A DNA stretch of 64,000 nt from Acidobacterium capsulatum ATCC 51196 (GCF_000022565.1 NC_012483.1:806001-870000), one strand, 5' to 3'; counted from the stretch's first letter, positions 27,564-37,234 are shown. Made by a program: numbers and translations. Notes: generated by a model not told the origin, from the letters alone.

Positions 27564-28547
27564 ATGCGCCGTGCGCTCTCTATTGCTGTACTTGTCTGCT
27601 CCAGCCTCTTGCCAGGTGCGAAGATGAATGTGCCTAACGCCGCCATGCCCGGCACCCGCAGCGTGATGGATGCGCATAACTGCTATCCGTATGACGGATG
27701 GTGGAACGACCGCATTGATCGCGCGCTCTCGGCAGGCACACCGGTCGCCATCGAGCAGGATCTGGCCTGGTACACGGACCCGAAAACCGGTAAATCCTGG
27801 AGCATAGTCGCGCATGGCGCGCCCTTCACCGGACACGAGCCGACCATGGAGCACTACTTCTTTGACCGCGTGCGCCCCATCGTCGAGAAAGCACTCAAGG
27901 AAGGCAACCACGGCAACTGGCCGCTGATCACGCTAAACCTCGATTTCAAAGACGACAACCCGCAGCACATCGAGGCCGTGTGGCAACTGCTCGAGAAGTA
28001 CCAGGACTGGCTTACCACCGCGCGCAAGTCCGCCAATCCCGCCGAGGTGACGCCGCTCACCGTGCGGCCGATTCTCGTACTGACAGGCGAGCAGGACGCG
28101 CAGCAGAAGATCTTTTATGACAAGGTTCCCGTAGGCGGCAAGCTGCTGCTCTTCGGCGCGGTACACAGCCATGATGCCAACCCGACGGCCGCGCCCGGCG
28201 TGATCGATCCGGAACCGGCCGGCAACTATCGCCGCTGGTGGAATAACCCCTGGGACGTAGTGGAAAAGGGTGGCCAGACTCGCGCCGGAGCATGGACCCC
28301 CGCCGATGACGCCCGCCTGCGCGCGCTGGTGAACCATGCGCACCACAATCATCTTTGGATTCGCTTCTACACCCTCGACGGCGAGACTGTTCCGCAGGAG
28401 AGCTGTGGCGGGTGGTTCCACGGCTACAACTTCGGCTCGCTGGCCGCCGCGGAAGTTCGCTGGCGCGCCGCGCAGCAGGCCGGCGTGGACTACATTGCAA
28501 GCGATCAGTATGAAAAGCTCGGCGCATTTCTGCGCCACACGAAATAG
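27564..28547 (+). CDS. Secreted PI-PLC/GDPD-like phosphodiesterase-fold protein
   Basis: A 327-residue protein with a signal peptide (RRALSIAVLVCSSLLPGA) and features of the PLC-like phosphodiesterase TIM barrel. These are DAHNCYPYDGWWNDRIDRAL at the first strand (His), AIEQDLAW (Glu-x-Asp metal pair), IVAHGAPF (second His) and a late WIRFYTLDG strand. Such proteins split phosphodiesters of glycerol or inositol, although some lack activity. It resembles the AIM6-like branch annotated as PI-PLC/GDPD family. It is 19 bases downstream of the PHP hydrolase and its transcript ends at the terminator at 28622. The grouping with a TonB receptor suggests handling of a phosphorylated organic nutrient, as an inference. 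Confidence 0.72.
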   Translation: MRRALSIAVLVCSSLLPGAKMNVPNAAMPGTRSVMDAHNCYPYDGWWNDRIDRALSAGTPVAIEQDLAWYTDPKTGKSWSIVAHGAPFTGHEPTMEHYFFDRVRPIVEKALKEGNHGNWPLITLNLDFKDDNPQHIEAVWQLLEKYQDWLTTARKSANPAEVTPLTVRPILVLTGEQDAQQKIFYDKVPVGGKLLLFGAVHSHDANPTAAPGVIDPEPAGNYRRWWNNPWDVVEKGGQTRAGAWTPADDARLRALVNHAHHNHLWIRFYTLDGETVPQESCGGWFHGYNFGSLAAAEVRWRAAQQAGVDYIASDQYEKLGAFLRHTK

Positions 28548-28621
28548 CCATTCGCCTGCGCCATGGCCTCGGCGCATCCGATGCGGACGGGCGGGCAATC
28601 GCACGCAGTCCGCGCCCTTAG

Positions 28622-28658
28622 GTGCCGGAATCTCCCCCGATTCCGGCACATTTTTTTT
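28622..28658 (+). terminator. Terminator after the PLC-like gene
   Basis: GTGCCGGAATC / tcccccc-type loop / GATTCCGGCAC is a perfect 11-bp stem followed by A and eight Ts. It closes the receptor-hydrolase locus before fhs. Confidence 0.95.
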
Positions 28659-28705
28659 GCGTCATCCAATTTTGACCGCCTTCTGGCATTCCGGTGGCTC
28701 GCCGC

Positions 28706-28735
28706 TTGGAGTTGCCCTTTCCCGGCTGATACTCT
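28706..28735 (+). promoter_or_regulatory. Candidate fhs promoter directly abutting the start codon
   Basis: TTGGAG (28706-28711), 18 bases, TACTCT (28730-28735). The ATG of fhs begins nine bases after the last T, so transcription would start at or one or two bases before the start codon. There is no Shine-Dalgarno. Confidence 0.5.
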
Positions 28736-28743
28736 GCTGCTGC

Positions 28744-30357
28744 ATGCCTGACAATCTGCTGCCCATTGACTCTATCGCCCGCAAACTCAACCTGCCGGAA
28801 GACGCCTACGAACCGTTGGGCCGCCACGGCGCCAAGGTAAAGCTGGACCTGCTCGCCAATCCGGCTTTTCCGCGCCGGGGCAAGCTGATTCTGGTCACGG
28901 CAACCAGCCCAACAACCTCAGGCGAAGGCAAAACCGTTACTTCCATCGGCCTGACGCAGGGCCTGGAGCGCATTGGCAAAAAAGTGCTCATTACCTCGCG
29001 CGAGCCATCGCTCGGACCGGTCTTTGGCATGAAGGGCGGCGCGGCCGGGGGCGGGCGCTCGCAGATTGAGCCAAGCCAGAAGATCAACCTGCATTTTCAT
29101 GGCGACCTGCACGCCATTACCTCGGCACACAATCTGCTGGCCGCGCTGATCGACGCCCATCTGTTTCACGGCAACGATCTCGGGCTTGATCCGGAGCGCA
29201 TCACCTGGCCCCGCGCCATGGACATGAATGACCGCGCGTTGCGCCGCATTGTGATCAGCGCCGGCGGCAAGCGCGAGGGTGCCAACCGCTCGACGGGATT
29301 TGTCATCACCGCCGCGTCAGAAGTCATGGCTATCATGGCGCTGGCGCAGAATCGCGACGACCTGCGACAGCGGCTCGACCGCATCGTGATTGGCCAGAAC
29401 AAGAGCGGCGAACCCGTCACCGCCGCAGCGCTCGACGCTACCGGCGCCATGATGGCGCTGCTCGCCGACGCGCTGCTGCCCAATCTTGTCCAGACCACCG
29501 AGGGCACGCCCGCCTTTGTGCATTGCGGCCCTTTTGGCAACATTGCGCACGGCACCAGCAGCGTGGTTTCGCAACAGATGGCGCTGCGCCTTGCTGATTA
29601 CGTCGTGAATGAGGCGGGCTTTGCCGCCGACCTGGGCGCGGAAAAATACATTGACATCGTGATGCGCAGCTCGGGCATTGCTCCCTCCGCCGCTGTGGTC
29701 GTCACGACCGTGCAGAGCATGCGCAACCAGGGTGAGGGCGATCTCGAACGCGGCCTGCCAAACCTCGCGCGTCATATTCAAAACATGCGCAACTTTGGCC
29801 TTCCGATTGTGGTGGCGATCAACCGCTTCCCCAGCGATACAGACACAGATCTTGAACGGCTTGCAGAATTTGCACAGCAGCATGGCGCGGAAAGCGCATA
29901 CTCCGAGGCCTTCACGCGCGGCGGCGAAGGAGCAGTGGCTCTGGCGGAAAAAGTTGTCGCCGCCCTCGAGAAGCACCCAAATGTAACTGTCACGCCTGCT
30001 TATGCGCTGGAGGACTCACTCGAAGAGAAGGTTCGCAAAGTGGCTGCGCAGATTTATGGCGCTGACGGCGTGGAGTTCAGCGAAGCGGCACAGGCAAAGT
30101 TAAAGCAGTTTACCGCGTGGGGCTACGCCGATCTGCCTGTTTGCATCGCCAAGACGCAGTATTCCTTCTCCGATAATCCCAAGCTGCTCGGCGCACCCAC
30201 TGGCTGGACGCTGCACATCACCGATGCGGCGCTCTCGGCGGGCGCGGGCTTCGTCGTGATGATTGCCGGCAACATGATGCTGATGCCGGGGCTGCCGAAG
30301 GTCTCACGCGCGGCCGAGATCGACGTGAATGCCGAGGGCGTTATTACCGGAATATAG
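28744..30357 (+). CDS. fhs: Formate--tetrahydrofolate ligase
   Basis: This cytoplasmic enzyme makes 10-formyl-tetrahydrofolate from formate, THF and ATP. The 537-residue protein has the P-loop-like ATP site TSPTTSGEGKTVTSIGL, REPSLGPVFGMKGGAAGGG, the DLHAITSAHNLLAALIDAH segment and FVHCGPFGNIAHGTSS, all hallmarks of the family. It is slightly shorter than the usual 555 residues. The gene stands alone between a terminator and the convergent efflux operon, whose stop is only six bases away. No other Wood-Ljungdahl or one-carbon genes are nearby, so an ordinary folate role is more likely than acetogenesis. Confidence 0.96.
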   Translation: MPDNLLPIDSIARKLNLPEDAYEPLGRHGAKVKLDLLANPAFPRRGKLILVTATSPTTSGEGKTVTSIGLTQGLERIGKKVLITSREPSLGPVFGMKGGAAGGGRSQIEPSQKINLHFHGDLHAITSAHNLLAALIDAHLFHGNDLGLDPERITWPRAMDMNDRALRRIVISAGGKREGANRSTGFVITAASEVMAIMALAQNRDDLRQRLDRIVIGQNKSGEPVTAAALDATGAMMALLADALLPNLVQTTEGTPAFVHCGPFGNIAHGTSSVVSQQMALRLADYVVNEAGFAADLGAEKYIDIVMRSSGIAPSAAVVVTTVQSMRNQGEGDLERGLPNLARHIQNMRNFGLPIVVAINRFPSDTDTDLERLAEFAQQHGAESAYSEAFTRGGEGAVALAEKVVAALEKHPNVTVTPAYALEDSLEEKVRKVAAQIYGADGVEFSEAAQAKLKQFTAWGYADLPVCIAKTQYSFSDNPKLLGAPTGWTLHITDAALSAGAGFVVMIAGNMMLMPGLPKVSRAAEIDVNAEGVITGI

Positions 30358-30363
30358 AGGGGC

Positions 30364-33300
30364 TCAATGGCCCCGCGTCATCAGGTAATACGCCGCCGGC
30401 GTCACCAGCAGCGACAGCGCCATGGAGACGATCAGTCCCCCGATCACGGCAATGGCCAGCGGCTGCAGCATCTGTGAGCCTGCTCCGAGCGCAAAAGCCA
30501 GCGGCAGCATGCCCGTCATGGCCGCGAGCGCCGTCATCAAAATGGGCCGCAAGCGGCGCTGCGCAGCCTGCAGCATGGCCTCATGAGCACTCATGCCCGC
30601 GGCGCGGAATTTCTCATCCGCATCGAGCAGCAGAATGCCATTCTTGGCCACGATGCCGACCACCATAATCAGACCGATGAACGAAGCCACGTTGAAGCTG
30701 GTGTGCGTCAGGAAGAGCGCCATCATCACGCCGAAGGCCGACAGCACCGACGAAATAAGAATGGCGATGGGCGCGAAGAAGTTCTGAAACTCGACCAGCA
30801 GCACGCCAAAGATCAGCACCAGCGCCATCACCAGCACCATCAGCAACTGCTTGAAGGATTGCTGCTGCTGCTGATATTCGCCGCCGTATACCACGCGCAC
30901 ATTGTTCGGCAGATTCAGCTTGTTGACCGCATCCTTGATACCCTTGATCGCCGCGCCAAGATTGGTGTTGCCGAGCTGCGAACTCACAATCACCATCTGT
31001 TGCAGATTTTCGCGCAGAATTTCATCCTGCGGCGGCAACTGCACAATGGACGCCAGCGAGCCGAGCGTTGCCAGCTTGCCGGTGGGACTCACGAATACCG
31101 TGTCTTCCATGGCCTGCAGGCTCTCACGATGCGCTGCATCGAGGCGCACGCGCACGGTGTAAGGCCGCCCGCCCGAGACCACCGGCTCGGTTGAGGGAAT
31201 GCCGTCGAGCACCGAGGTTGCGTCTTCGGCAACCTGCTGCGGCGTGAAGCCCAGGCGCGCCGCCACCGTTGGATTGACCTGAAAGCTGGTGCCCGGGCCG
31301 CTCACCGTGTTGTCGATGCCGTTCTGGACATCCACCACGCCGGGCACCTTCGAAATTGCATCGGCCACCTCGGGTGCAAGTTGATCGAGTAGCGCCTGAT
31401 TGGTAGAGAACAACTTCACTTCGATAGGCTGAGGCGCATTGGTGAGGTCGCCGATGACGTCCTGCATCTTCTGGGAGAAATCAATGTCCAGCCCAGGCTG
31501 CGTCGCGTGAATGCGCTGCCGCGCCTCCTGCATGATCTGCCAGATGTCGCGATGACGATGATCGGTCAGCACTACGGAGAAGTCGCCGGTATTGGCTTCA
31601 GTCACCGCCGCAGGCCCCATCTGCAGGCCCGTGCGGCGTGAGGTCACCGTCACCTCGGGTATGTTGTGCAGAATGCGCGTGACATCGAGCAGCACACGGT
31701 TGGTCTCCTGAAGAGAGCTGCCCGGCGGCATTACATAATCCAGGGTGAAGGCTCCCTCGTCCATGCGCGGCAACAAGTCAGAGCCGAGCGATTTGTAACT
31801 GAAATAGATACCTGCCAGCAGCACGAGGCAGGCGACGCCCAGCCATGCCGGTTTGCGCAGAATGCCGCGTAGCGCGCGCTCATGAAAGTGCAGTACCGGA
31901 GCCATGAAGCCCTTCGGCTTTTCCTCATGCTCTTCGTGCTGCTTTTTCTTCACGCCCAGCAGTGACAGGCTCAAGGCGGGCGTAAAGGTCAGCGCCAGGC
32001 TCAACGATGCCAGCAGCGCCACGCTCATGGTGAGCGCAAGCGCGCGGAAGAACGAACCGGTAATGCCCGTGACCGCAACCAGCGGCAGAAAAACCACGAT
32101 CGGCGTAAGCGTGGAACCAAGCAGCGGCCTGGTCAGCTCATGAATCGCCAGCCGCACGGCATCCACACGAGACTCGCCGTGCTCACGATGAAGGGCGATG
32201 TTCTCGACGACGACGATCGCGTCGTCGATCACCAGCCCCACAGCCGCGGCCAGTCCGCCGAGCGTCATTAAGTTAAAGCTCTCGCCCACAGCCCACAGCA
32301 GAATGAACGTCACGCAGATGGTAACGGGAATCACCAGCCCGGCCACCAGCGAGGCCGACCAGTCGCGCAGAAAGATCACCATGATGAGCGCGGCCAGCAC
32401 CAGCCCCAGCAAGATCGCGTCGCGCACGCTCTTCACGCTCTCGCGCACCATGTGCGATTCGTCGAGGAAAGTATGCACTTCCACACCGGGCGGCAACTGC
32501 TTGCGCAGCTTGGCCATCTCCGCATTCGCCTCATTGGTGACGGAGACAGTGTTGCCGTTGGGCTGGCGTGTGATGTTCATCAGCACGGCAGGCTGGCCGT
32601 TTGAGGTCACAATGGTGTACTTGGGCTCATTGCCCATCCTCACGGTCGCCACGTCGCCGAGCAGCACGGGCACGCCACTCGCGGTGCTGCGCACTGAAAT
32701 GTTTTCAAGATCCTGCAGATTGTGCGCCTGGTCGCCGATGAGGCTCAGAATCAGCATGTGATTCTGCGTATAAAGACCGGGCGACTCCACGAGATTCGCC
32801 GCCTGAATGGCATTCACAATGTCCTGAATGGTGACCTGCGCGGCTTCAAGCTTGGCCATGTTCGGAATGACCTGATACTCCGGCACATTGCCGCCCTGCA
32901 CCTGCACGCGGGCAATACCGGGCAGGCGGTTGATGGGCGGTTTCAGCGTGTAAGTCGCCAGTTCCCACAGTCTCGCCTGCGAAACAGTCTTTGACGTAAG
33001 GCTGTAGCCCAGAATCGGGAACGAGGCAAAGGTCATCTTCTGCGTCGTGATGACCGCAGTGGATGGCAGCGTCTGGCGAATGCGCGAAATGGCTGAGTTC
33101 ACATACTGCAGCGTCTGGAACATGTTGACGTTCCAGTTGAAGTAGAGGTCAATCTCGGCTGAACCGCGGCTCGTGACCGAGTCCACCGTGGCCAGGCCGG
33201 GCACCCAGTTCACGGCCTCTTCAATCGGGCGCGTCACGGTCACTTCCATCTGCTGGATGGGCGTAACGCCGTTGTCTACACCGATGACCACGCGCGGGAA

Positions 33301-33459
33301 GTTGGTCTGCGGATACACCGCAATCGGGATGTGGAAGGCAAGAAAAATTCCTGCCGCCGCCAGCGCGACGGTAAAGAAGAAAATGCTCTTCGAGAAGCGC
33401 GACATCCAGAAGCTGGAATCGCTGTTCGAGTGTTGATCCCGGGTCTCCCGCTGCTGCAT
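30364..33459 (-). CDS. RND efflux pump inner-membrane transporter (AcrB/MdtB-like)
   Basis: A 1031-residue RND transporter that uses the proton gradient to expel drugs or other small molecules. It shows the N-terminal membrane helix, the periplasmic porter repeats (GVTPIQQMEVTVTRPIEEAVNWVPG), and the central helix GLVIDDAIVVVENI with two Asp residues for proton relay. The second half carries GIVAKNGILLLD and ends in membrane helices (LLVTPAAYYLMTRGH). The DD pattern fits multidrug (HAE1/MdtBC-like) pumps better than metal pumps. It is third in the order tolC-like, adaptor, pump, and its ATG overlaps the adaptor stop by one base (TGATG). Confidence 0.94.
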   Translation of the reverse strand: MQQRETRDQHSNSDSSFWMSRFSKSIFFFTVALAAAGIFLAFHIPIAVYPQTNFPRVVIGVDNGVTPIQQMEVTVTRPIEEAVNWVPGLATVDSVTSRGSAEIDLYFNWNVNMFQTLQYVNSAISRIRQTLPSTAVITTQKMTFASFPILGYSLTSKTVSQARLWELATYTLKPPINRLPGIARVQVQGGNVPEYQVIPNMAKLEAAQVTIQDIVNAIQAANLVESPGLYTQNHMLILSLIGDQAHNLQDLENISVRSTASGVPVLLGDVATVRMGNEPKYTIVTSNGQPAVLMNITRQPNGNTVSVTNEANAEMAKLRKQLPPGVEVHTFLDESHMVRESVKSVRDAILLGLVLAALIMVIFLRDWSASLVAGLVIPVTICVTFILLWAVGESFNLMTLGGLAAAVGLVIDDAIVVVENIALHREHGESRVDAVRLAIHELTRPLLGSTLTPIVVFLPLVAVTGITGSFFRALALTMSVALLASLSLALTFTPALSLSLLGVKKKQHEEHEEKPKGFMAPVLHFHERALRGILRKPAWLGVACLVLLAGIYFSYKSLGSDLLPRMDEGAFTLDYVMPPGSSLQETNRVLLDVTRILHNIPEVTVTSRRTGLQMGPAAVTEANTGDFSVVLTDHRHRDIWQIMQEARQRIHATQPGLDIDFSQKMQDVIGDLTNAPQPIEVKLFSTNQALLDQLAPEVADAISKVPGVVDVQNGIDNTVSGPGTSFQVNPTVAARLGFTPQQVAEDATSVLDGIPSTEPVVSGGRPYTVRVRLDAAHRESLQAMEDTVFVSPTGKLATLGSLASIVQLPPQDEILRENLQQMVIVSSQLGNTNLGAAIKGIKDAVNKLNLPNNVRVVYGGEYQQQQQSFKQLLMVLVMALVLIFGVLLVEFQNFFAPIAILISSVLSAFGVMMALFLTHTSFNVASFIGLIMVVGIVAKNGILLLDADEKFRAAGMSAHEAMLQAAQRRLRPILMTALAAMTGMLPLAFALGAGSQMLQPLAIAVIGGLIVSMALSLLVTPAAYYLMTRGH

Positions 33460-34754
33460 CAGCTCTGGCCCCCCGCGCTGCTGTCAGCACTGCTGCCGGG
33501 CACTACTTTCACCTTCGTGCCATCGTCCATGCCATAGGCGCCCGTCGTGACCACCTGCTGGCCCGCTGAGATGCCGCTGAGAATCTGCGTCTTGCCGTCA
33601 TCCTTGATGCCGGTCTTCACCACCACCTGATGTGCGGTATTGTTGGCGCCAATCACCATCAAGGACTTCTTGCCCGTGCTGGTGAGCACAATCGCGTCTG
33701 AAGGCACTACCAGCGCATTCTGCACATGGCGGGCGGCCATGGTCACGGTCACGGCCGTGCCGGGGCGCAGGTCTCCATCGGGGTTCTTGATCTCTACCCA
33801 CACCTCAACCGTAGTGCTGCCGGGGTCGAGGGCCGGACTGATGATCGTGACTTTGCCGCTGACCGGGTGCAGCATACCCGGCACCTGCACCGTTGCGCTG
33901 TTGCCCACTGAGAGCGCCTGTGCCTGCGGCTGCGGAATATGCAGCTTCGCAATCAATACGGAGGTGTCCATGACCGTGAGCAGCGCCGAGCCCGCGGTCG
34001 CCGTTTCCCCCGCGTACAGCGGGCGGTCTGTCACGACACCGTCAATCGGGCTGCGAATCTCCGAGTACGAAAGCTGCGCCTCGGCGGCGGCATAACGGCC
34101 CTGGGCAGACTCCAGTTGGCCTTTGGCCTGCTTCAGAGCGGCCTCGCGGCTCACCTGCTGCATCCCGTTAAAGACCTTCAGCGCCGCATCGTACGCGGTC
34201 TGCGCCTGCACCAGCGCTGCCTCTGAGGTGTCGAGTTCGCGGCCCGGAATCGCTCCCTGCGCGTAGAGCTTCTTGCGGCTCTTCACAATATTCTGGTTCA
34301 GTTCCAGGTTGGCCTTGGTCTGGGCTACATTCAGCCGTGCCTGCTCATACGTTTGCGGCACGGTCGCCTTTACCGTGCTGTCATAGGCGGCCTGCTGCGC
34401 CAGCAACACGCCCTGGTTGTCCTGCACGGCGGCCTGCAGATCCGCGTTGTCCAGCGTGGCCAATAGCTCGCCGCGATGCACATGCGCCCCGCGCTGCACA
34501 TAGAAGTGCTTGACCGGCGCGGTAATTTTGGGTGCAATCGCCGCCTGCGAAATGGGAGCCATCACGGCATCGGCAGTGATGTGCTCGGTAAGCGGCTGCA
34601 GAGAGGCCGTGGCGGCCTGCACACTCACCACCGCCGCCGGAGCAGGCGCGGCCTTGGAGCATCCTGCCACCATCTGAAAAGCAGCAAGACCGGCGAGCAG
34701 CGCAAGAGTGCGCGGCACATAAGACGAGCGAGCGTGGAGACGATTGAGATTCAT
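33459..34754 (-). CDS. RND efflux periplasmic adaptor lipoprotein (HlyD/AcrA family)
   Basis: A 431-residue membrane fusion protein bridging the pump and the outer-membrane channel. The lipobox VAGC puts a lipidated Cys at residue 32. The lipoyl half-motifs appear at PVKHFYVQRGAHVHRGELLATLDNADL and SYSEIRSPIDGVVTDR, separated by an alpha-hairpin of about 100 residues (coiled-coil, Ala/Gln-rich). Beta-barrel and membrane-proximal domains follow, with segments such as VWVEIKNPDGDLRPGTAVTV. It lies six bases after the tolC-like gene and is coupled to the pump gene by a one-base overlap. Confidence 0.93.
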   Translation of the reverse strand: MNLNRLHARSSYVPRTLALLAGLAAFQMVAGCSKAAPAPAAVVSVQAATASLQPLTEHITADAVMAPISQAAIAPKITAPVKHFYVQRGAHVHRGELLATLDNADLQAAVQDNQGVLLAQQAAYDSTVKATVPQTYEQARLNVAQTKANLELNQNIVKSRKKLYAQGAIPGRELDTSEAALVQAQTAYDAALKVFNGMQQVSREAALKQAKGQLESAQGRYAAAEAQLSYSEIRSPIDGVVTDRPLYAGETATAGSALLTVMDTSVLIAKLHIPQPQAQALSVGNSATVQVPGMLHPVSGKVTIISPALDPGSTTVEVWVEIKNPDGDLRPGTAVTVTMAARHVQNALVVPSDAIVLTSTGKKSLMVIGANNTAHQVVVKTGIKDDGKTQILSGISAGQQVVTTGAYGMDDGTKVKVVPGSSADSSAGGQS

Positions 34755-34760
34755 GCCAGA

Positions 34761-36188
34761 TCAAAGCACTCCGGTCAGGGTCTGCAGGTTAGCCAGCGCC
34801 ACGCGATAGCGCAACTGGCCGTCAGCCTGCGCGGCCTTGACAGTAGAAAGGGTATCTTCCGCATTCACAACTTCTAAGGCTGTAGCTTCGCCGGCGCTGT
34901 ATCGCAGACGAGTCAGCCGCAGGCTCTCCTGGGCCAGCTTTACGCTGCTGGTCAGCGAAGTCATTTGCTGCTCAGCCACCTGGGCGTCGTGATAGTACTC
35001 CTGCAGTTGCGCGATCAGCGTGCGCTGCGTGGCGGTGAGCGTCACCTGTGCGGCGCGGCGCTGCAGCTTGGCTTCCTGCACGCGGTCATGCGTGCTGAAC
35101 CAGTCCCATAGAGGCAAATTAATGCCGCCCGAAGCGGAGTAGCCCAGGTTCTGCACGCCACCTGGACCATTCACCGCAAGCTGCGGAGCATCGACACCAT
35201 AGGTGTAATTGAAGGTGAGGCTCGGCAGATACTCCGCACGTGCCGCTATCACAGCCGCGCGAGCGGCCTTCATCGACTCCACGGCACTGCGCAAGTCTGG
35301 ATTGTTCTTTGCGGCATCCGCTTCGACCTGAGAACGAGGAGCCAGCAAAGGCGCAGGAGCCACCGCCAGCTTGTATGGCGTGCGAGGATCGGCGAAAAGA
35401 AGCGTGCCAAGATTAAGCCGCGCCTGCTCCGCCAGCAATTGAGCATCGCTATAGGCTCGCTGCTTCTGCTGCAGATCAAGCTGTGCCTTCACCACATCGG
35501 CCTCGGCCACTTCGCGTCCGGCTTTGAGCTTTTGCGTCAGGCTGAGAAAATTCTGCGCCTCGTCGCGAGTCTGGCGAGCCACCTGAGCCTTGTTTTCGGC
35601 ATCGAGCAGACCAAAGTACTCCTGCACTACACGCAGAATAAGGTCGCGCCGTGCGGACTCCAGATCGGCCCCCGCTTTGGCTGCAAGTGCCTGGGTCTGG
35701 CGCAGATTGGCAAAGCCTGTGAAGCTGATTGTCTCGTTTGCCATGAGCTGTGCGGCGTATTCGCGAATCGCATTATTCGCAATAAAACGTGGCGCGGCCT
35801 GCTGGCCAGACTGGCCGCCCTGATTAAATTGGCCGTTTGGCTGCGTATAGAGATATTGCCCATGAAAGGAGGCGCTCGGCAGCAGCGCATTCCGCGCCAG
35901 TTGATGATTCAGGCGGGCCGTACCGGATGTCGCGATACTCGTTGCGTAGATCGGGTCGCTCCGCAGTGCTGCTTCAATAGCCTGATCGAGCGTCAGCGCC
36001 ATCATCCGCGGGCCGCTTCCCTTTCCTGAGGAACCGGTCGCCGGGGCCGTGGCAGGCATCTGCAGAGACGCCCGCACAGACGGCGCCTGCGGCAACGCCT
36101 GCTGCGCTCCCAGCGGAGAAGCCGTGACCAGCGCCAGGGCCGCCGCGCATAACAAATATCGAGAGGTGATCGCCATCTGGGCAAACAT
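34761..36188 (-). CDS. TolC-family outer-membrane efflux protein
   Basis: About 475 residues with an N-terminal signal peptide (SRYLLCAAALALVTASPLGA), a Pro/Ala-rich linker, and two TolC-type repeats. The first begins MMALTLDQAIEAALRSDP, and the second contains NPDLRSAVESMKAARAAVIAARAEYLPSL. Long Gln/Ala-rich helices for the periplasmic tunnel are evident. It is the first gene of the efflux operon. Three nearby ATGs exist (36194, 36188, 36176). 36188 is chosen because a -10-like TAACCT ends seven bases upstream, suggesting leaderless initiation; no Shine-Dalgarno is visible for any of them. Confidence 0.9.
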   Translation of the reverse strand: MFAQMAITSRYLLCAAALALVTASPLGAQQALPQAPSVRASLQMPATAPATGSSGKGSGPRMMALTLDQAIEAALRSDPIYATSIATSGTARLNHQLARNALLPSASFHGQYLYTQPNGQFNQGGQSGQQAAPRFIANNAIREYAAQLMANETISFTGFANLRQTQALAAKAGADLESARRDLILRVVQEYFGLLDAENKAQVARQTRDEAQNFLSLTQKLKAGREVAEADVVKAQLDLQQKQRAYSDAQLLAEQARLNLGTLLFADPRTPYKLAVAPAPLLAPRSQVEADAAKNNPDLRSAVESMKAARAAVIAARAEYLPSLTFNYTYGVDAPQLAVNGPGGVQNLGYSASGGINLPLWDWFSTHDRVQEAKLQRRAAQVTLTATQRTLIAQLQEYYHDAQVAEQQMTSLTSSVKLAQESLRLTRLRYSAGEATALEVVNAEDTLSTVKAAQADGQLRYRVALANLQTLTGVL

Positions 36189-36281
36189 CCCCATCAGGTT
36201 ATCAGTGGGGCCTTAAATATGTCTGAAGAGAACCCGCAGCTATCCTGCACTAACCGCTTGGGTTGCGATAAAGTGAAGGGC

Positions 36282-37049
36282 ATGGTTCCGCTGCGCCGCA
36301 TTGGCCTCTCTCTCTGCTGTCTTCTGCTGATTTCCTTCGCCTCCGCCTGCGCTGAAGACAGCTACAAGGTCGTTCGCACCTACCCGCATGACCCCAACGG
36401 GTTTGTGCAGGGTCTGCTCTTTTCTCACGGCCAGTTATATGAGAGTGATGGCCTCTACGGGCAATCTTCGCTGCGGCGCGACGACCTCACCACCGGCCGG
36501 GTGCTGCAGCAGTACAACCTGCCCAGCCAGTACTTCGCCGAGGGGCTCGCGGCCTGGGGCAACGAGCTGATTCAGCTCACCTGGAAGGCGCACATCGGCT
36601 TCGTGTATGACCGCACCACCTTTCGCCTGCTGCGCACCTTTCACTACGACTATGAGGGCTGGGGCCTCACGCAGGATGGCAAGAGCCTGATCGAGAGCGA
36701 CGGCAGCGCCTATCTGCGCTTTCTTAACCCCAACACCTTTGCCGTGGAGCGCAAGCTGCAGGTTACCGATCACGGCCGGCCGGTCACCCAGCTCAATGAA
36801 CTCGAATACATCAACGGCAAGGTGTACGCCAACGTCTGGATGACCGACAAAATCGCCATCATCTCGCCCCAGAACGGCCACGTTCTGGAGTGGATCAACC
36901 TGGCCGGCCTGCTGCCAGATGTCGAACGCCGCGGACCGAATGCTGTGCTCAACGGCATTGCCTACAATCCGGCGACACACCAGCTCTTTGTGACCGGCAA
37001 GCTCTGGCCAAAAATCTTCCAGATCGTTGTGGTTCCGGGTAAAAAGTAA
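36282..37049 (+). CDS. Glutaminyl-peptide cyclotransferase (secreted five-bladed propeller QC)
   Basis: A 255-residue exported enzyme that cyclises N-terminal glutamine to pyroglutamate. A signal peptide (RRIGLSLCCLLLISFASACA) precedes the QC propeller with its repeated signatures: YPHDPNGFVQGLLF, LYESDGLYGQSSLR, FAEGLAAWGNELIQLTWKA, DYEGWGLTQDGKSLIESDGS, LNELEYINGKVYANVW and LNGIAYNPATHQLFVTGKLW. The conserved Glu, Trp and Asn positions expected for the active site are present. ATG 36282 is preferred over an open frame reaching 36219 because the signal peptide starts there; GAAGG and TAAAGT lie just upstream. The gene is divergent from the efflux operon. Confidence 0.9.
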   Translation: MVPLRRIGLSLCCLLLISFASACAEDSYKVVRTYPHDPNGFVQGLLFSHGQLYESDGLYGQSSLRRDDLTTGRVLQQYNLPSQYFAEGLAAWGNELIQLTWKAHIGFVYDRTTFRLLRTFHYDYEGWGLTQDGKSLIESDGSAYLRFLNPNTFAVERKLQVTDHGRPVTQLNELEYINGKVYANVWMTDKIAIISPQNGHVLEWINLAGLLPDVERRGPNAVLNGIAYNPATHQLFVTGKLWPKIFQIVVVPGKK

Positions 37050-37121
37050 GCGCCCAAAAGCGAGAACGAAACGTTGACTTAGAGGAACGGCGGCTACCGG
37101 CCGTTTGCCCCATAAGTAGCA

Positions 37122-37150
37122 TTTCGCCTGCATGGTGCCGGCGCTATAAT
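37122..37150 (+). promoter_or_regulatory. Candidate promoter of the PAS-GGDEF gene
   Basis: A consensus TATAAT lies at 37145-37150. The sequence at the -35 position with 17-nt spacing (TTTCGC, 37122-37127) is weak. Transcription would begin near 37157, giving a leader of about 75 bases. Confidence 0.5.
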
Positions 37151-37234
37151 GCTCAAAATAAAGGAACCGCCCGGCATAAGACCCTGAATTTGGAGGTCTC
37201 CCGCGCCGGTAATTCTTCATATTCTTGAGCCGCT

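Noticed and set aside
28336-28743. 136-codon upstream extension of fhs
   Set aside because: It overlaps the PLC-like gene in another frame and crosses the strong terminator at 28622-28658.
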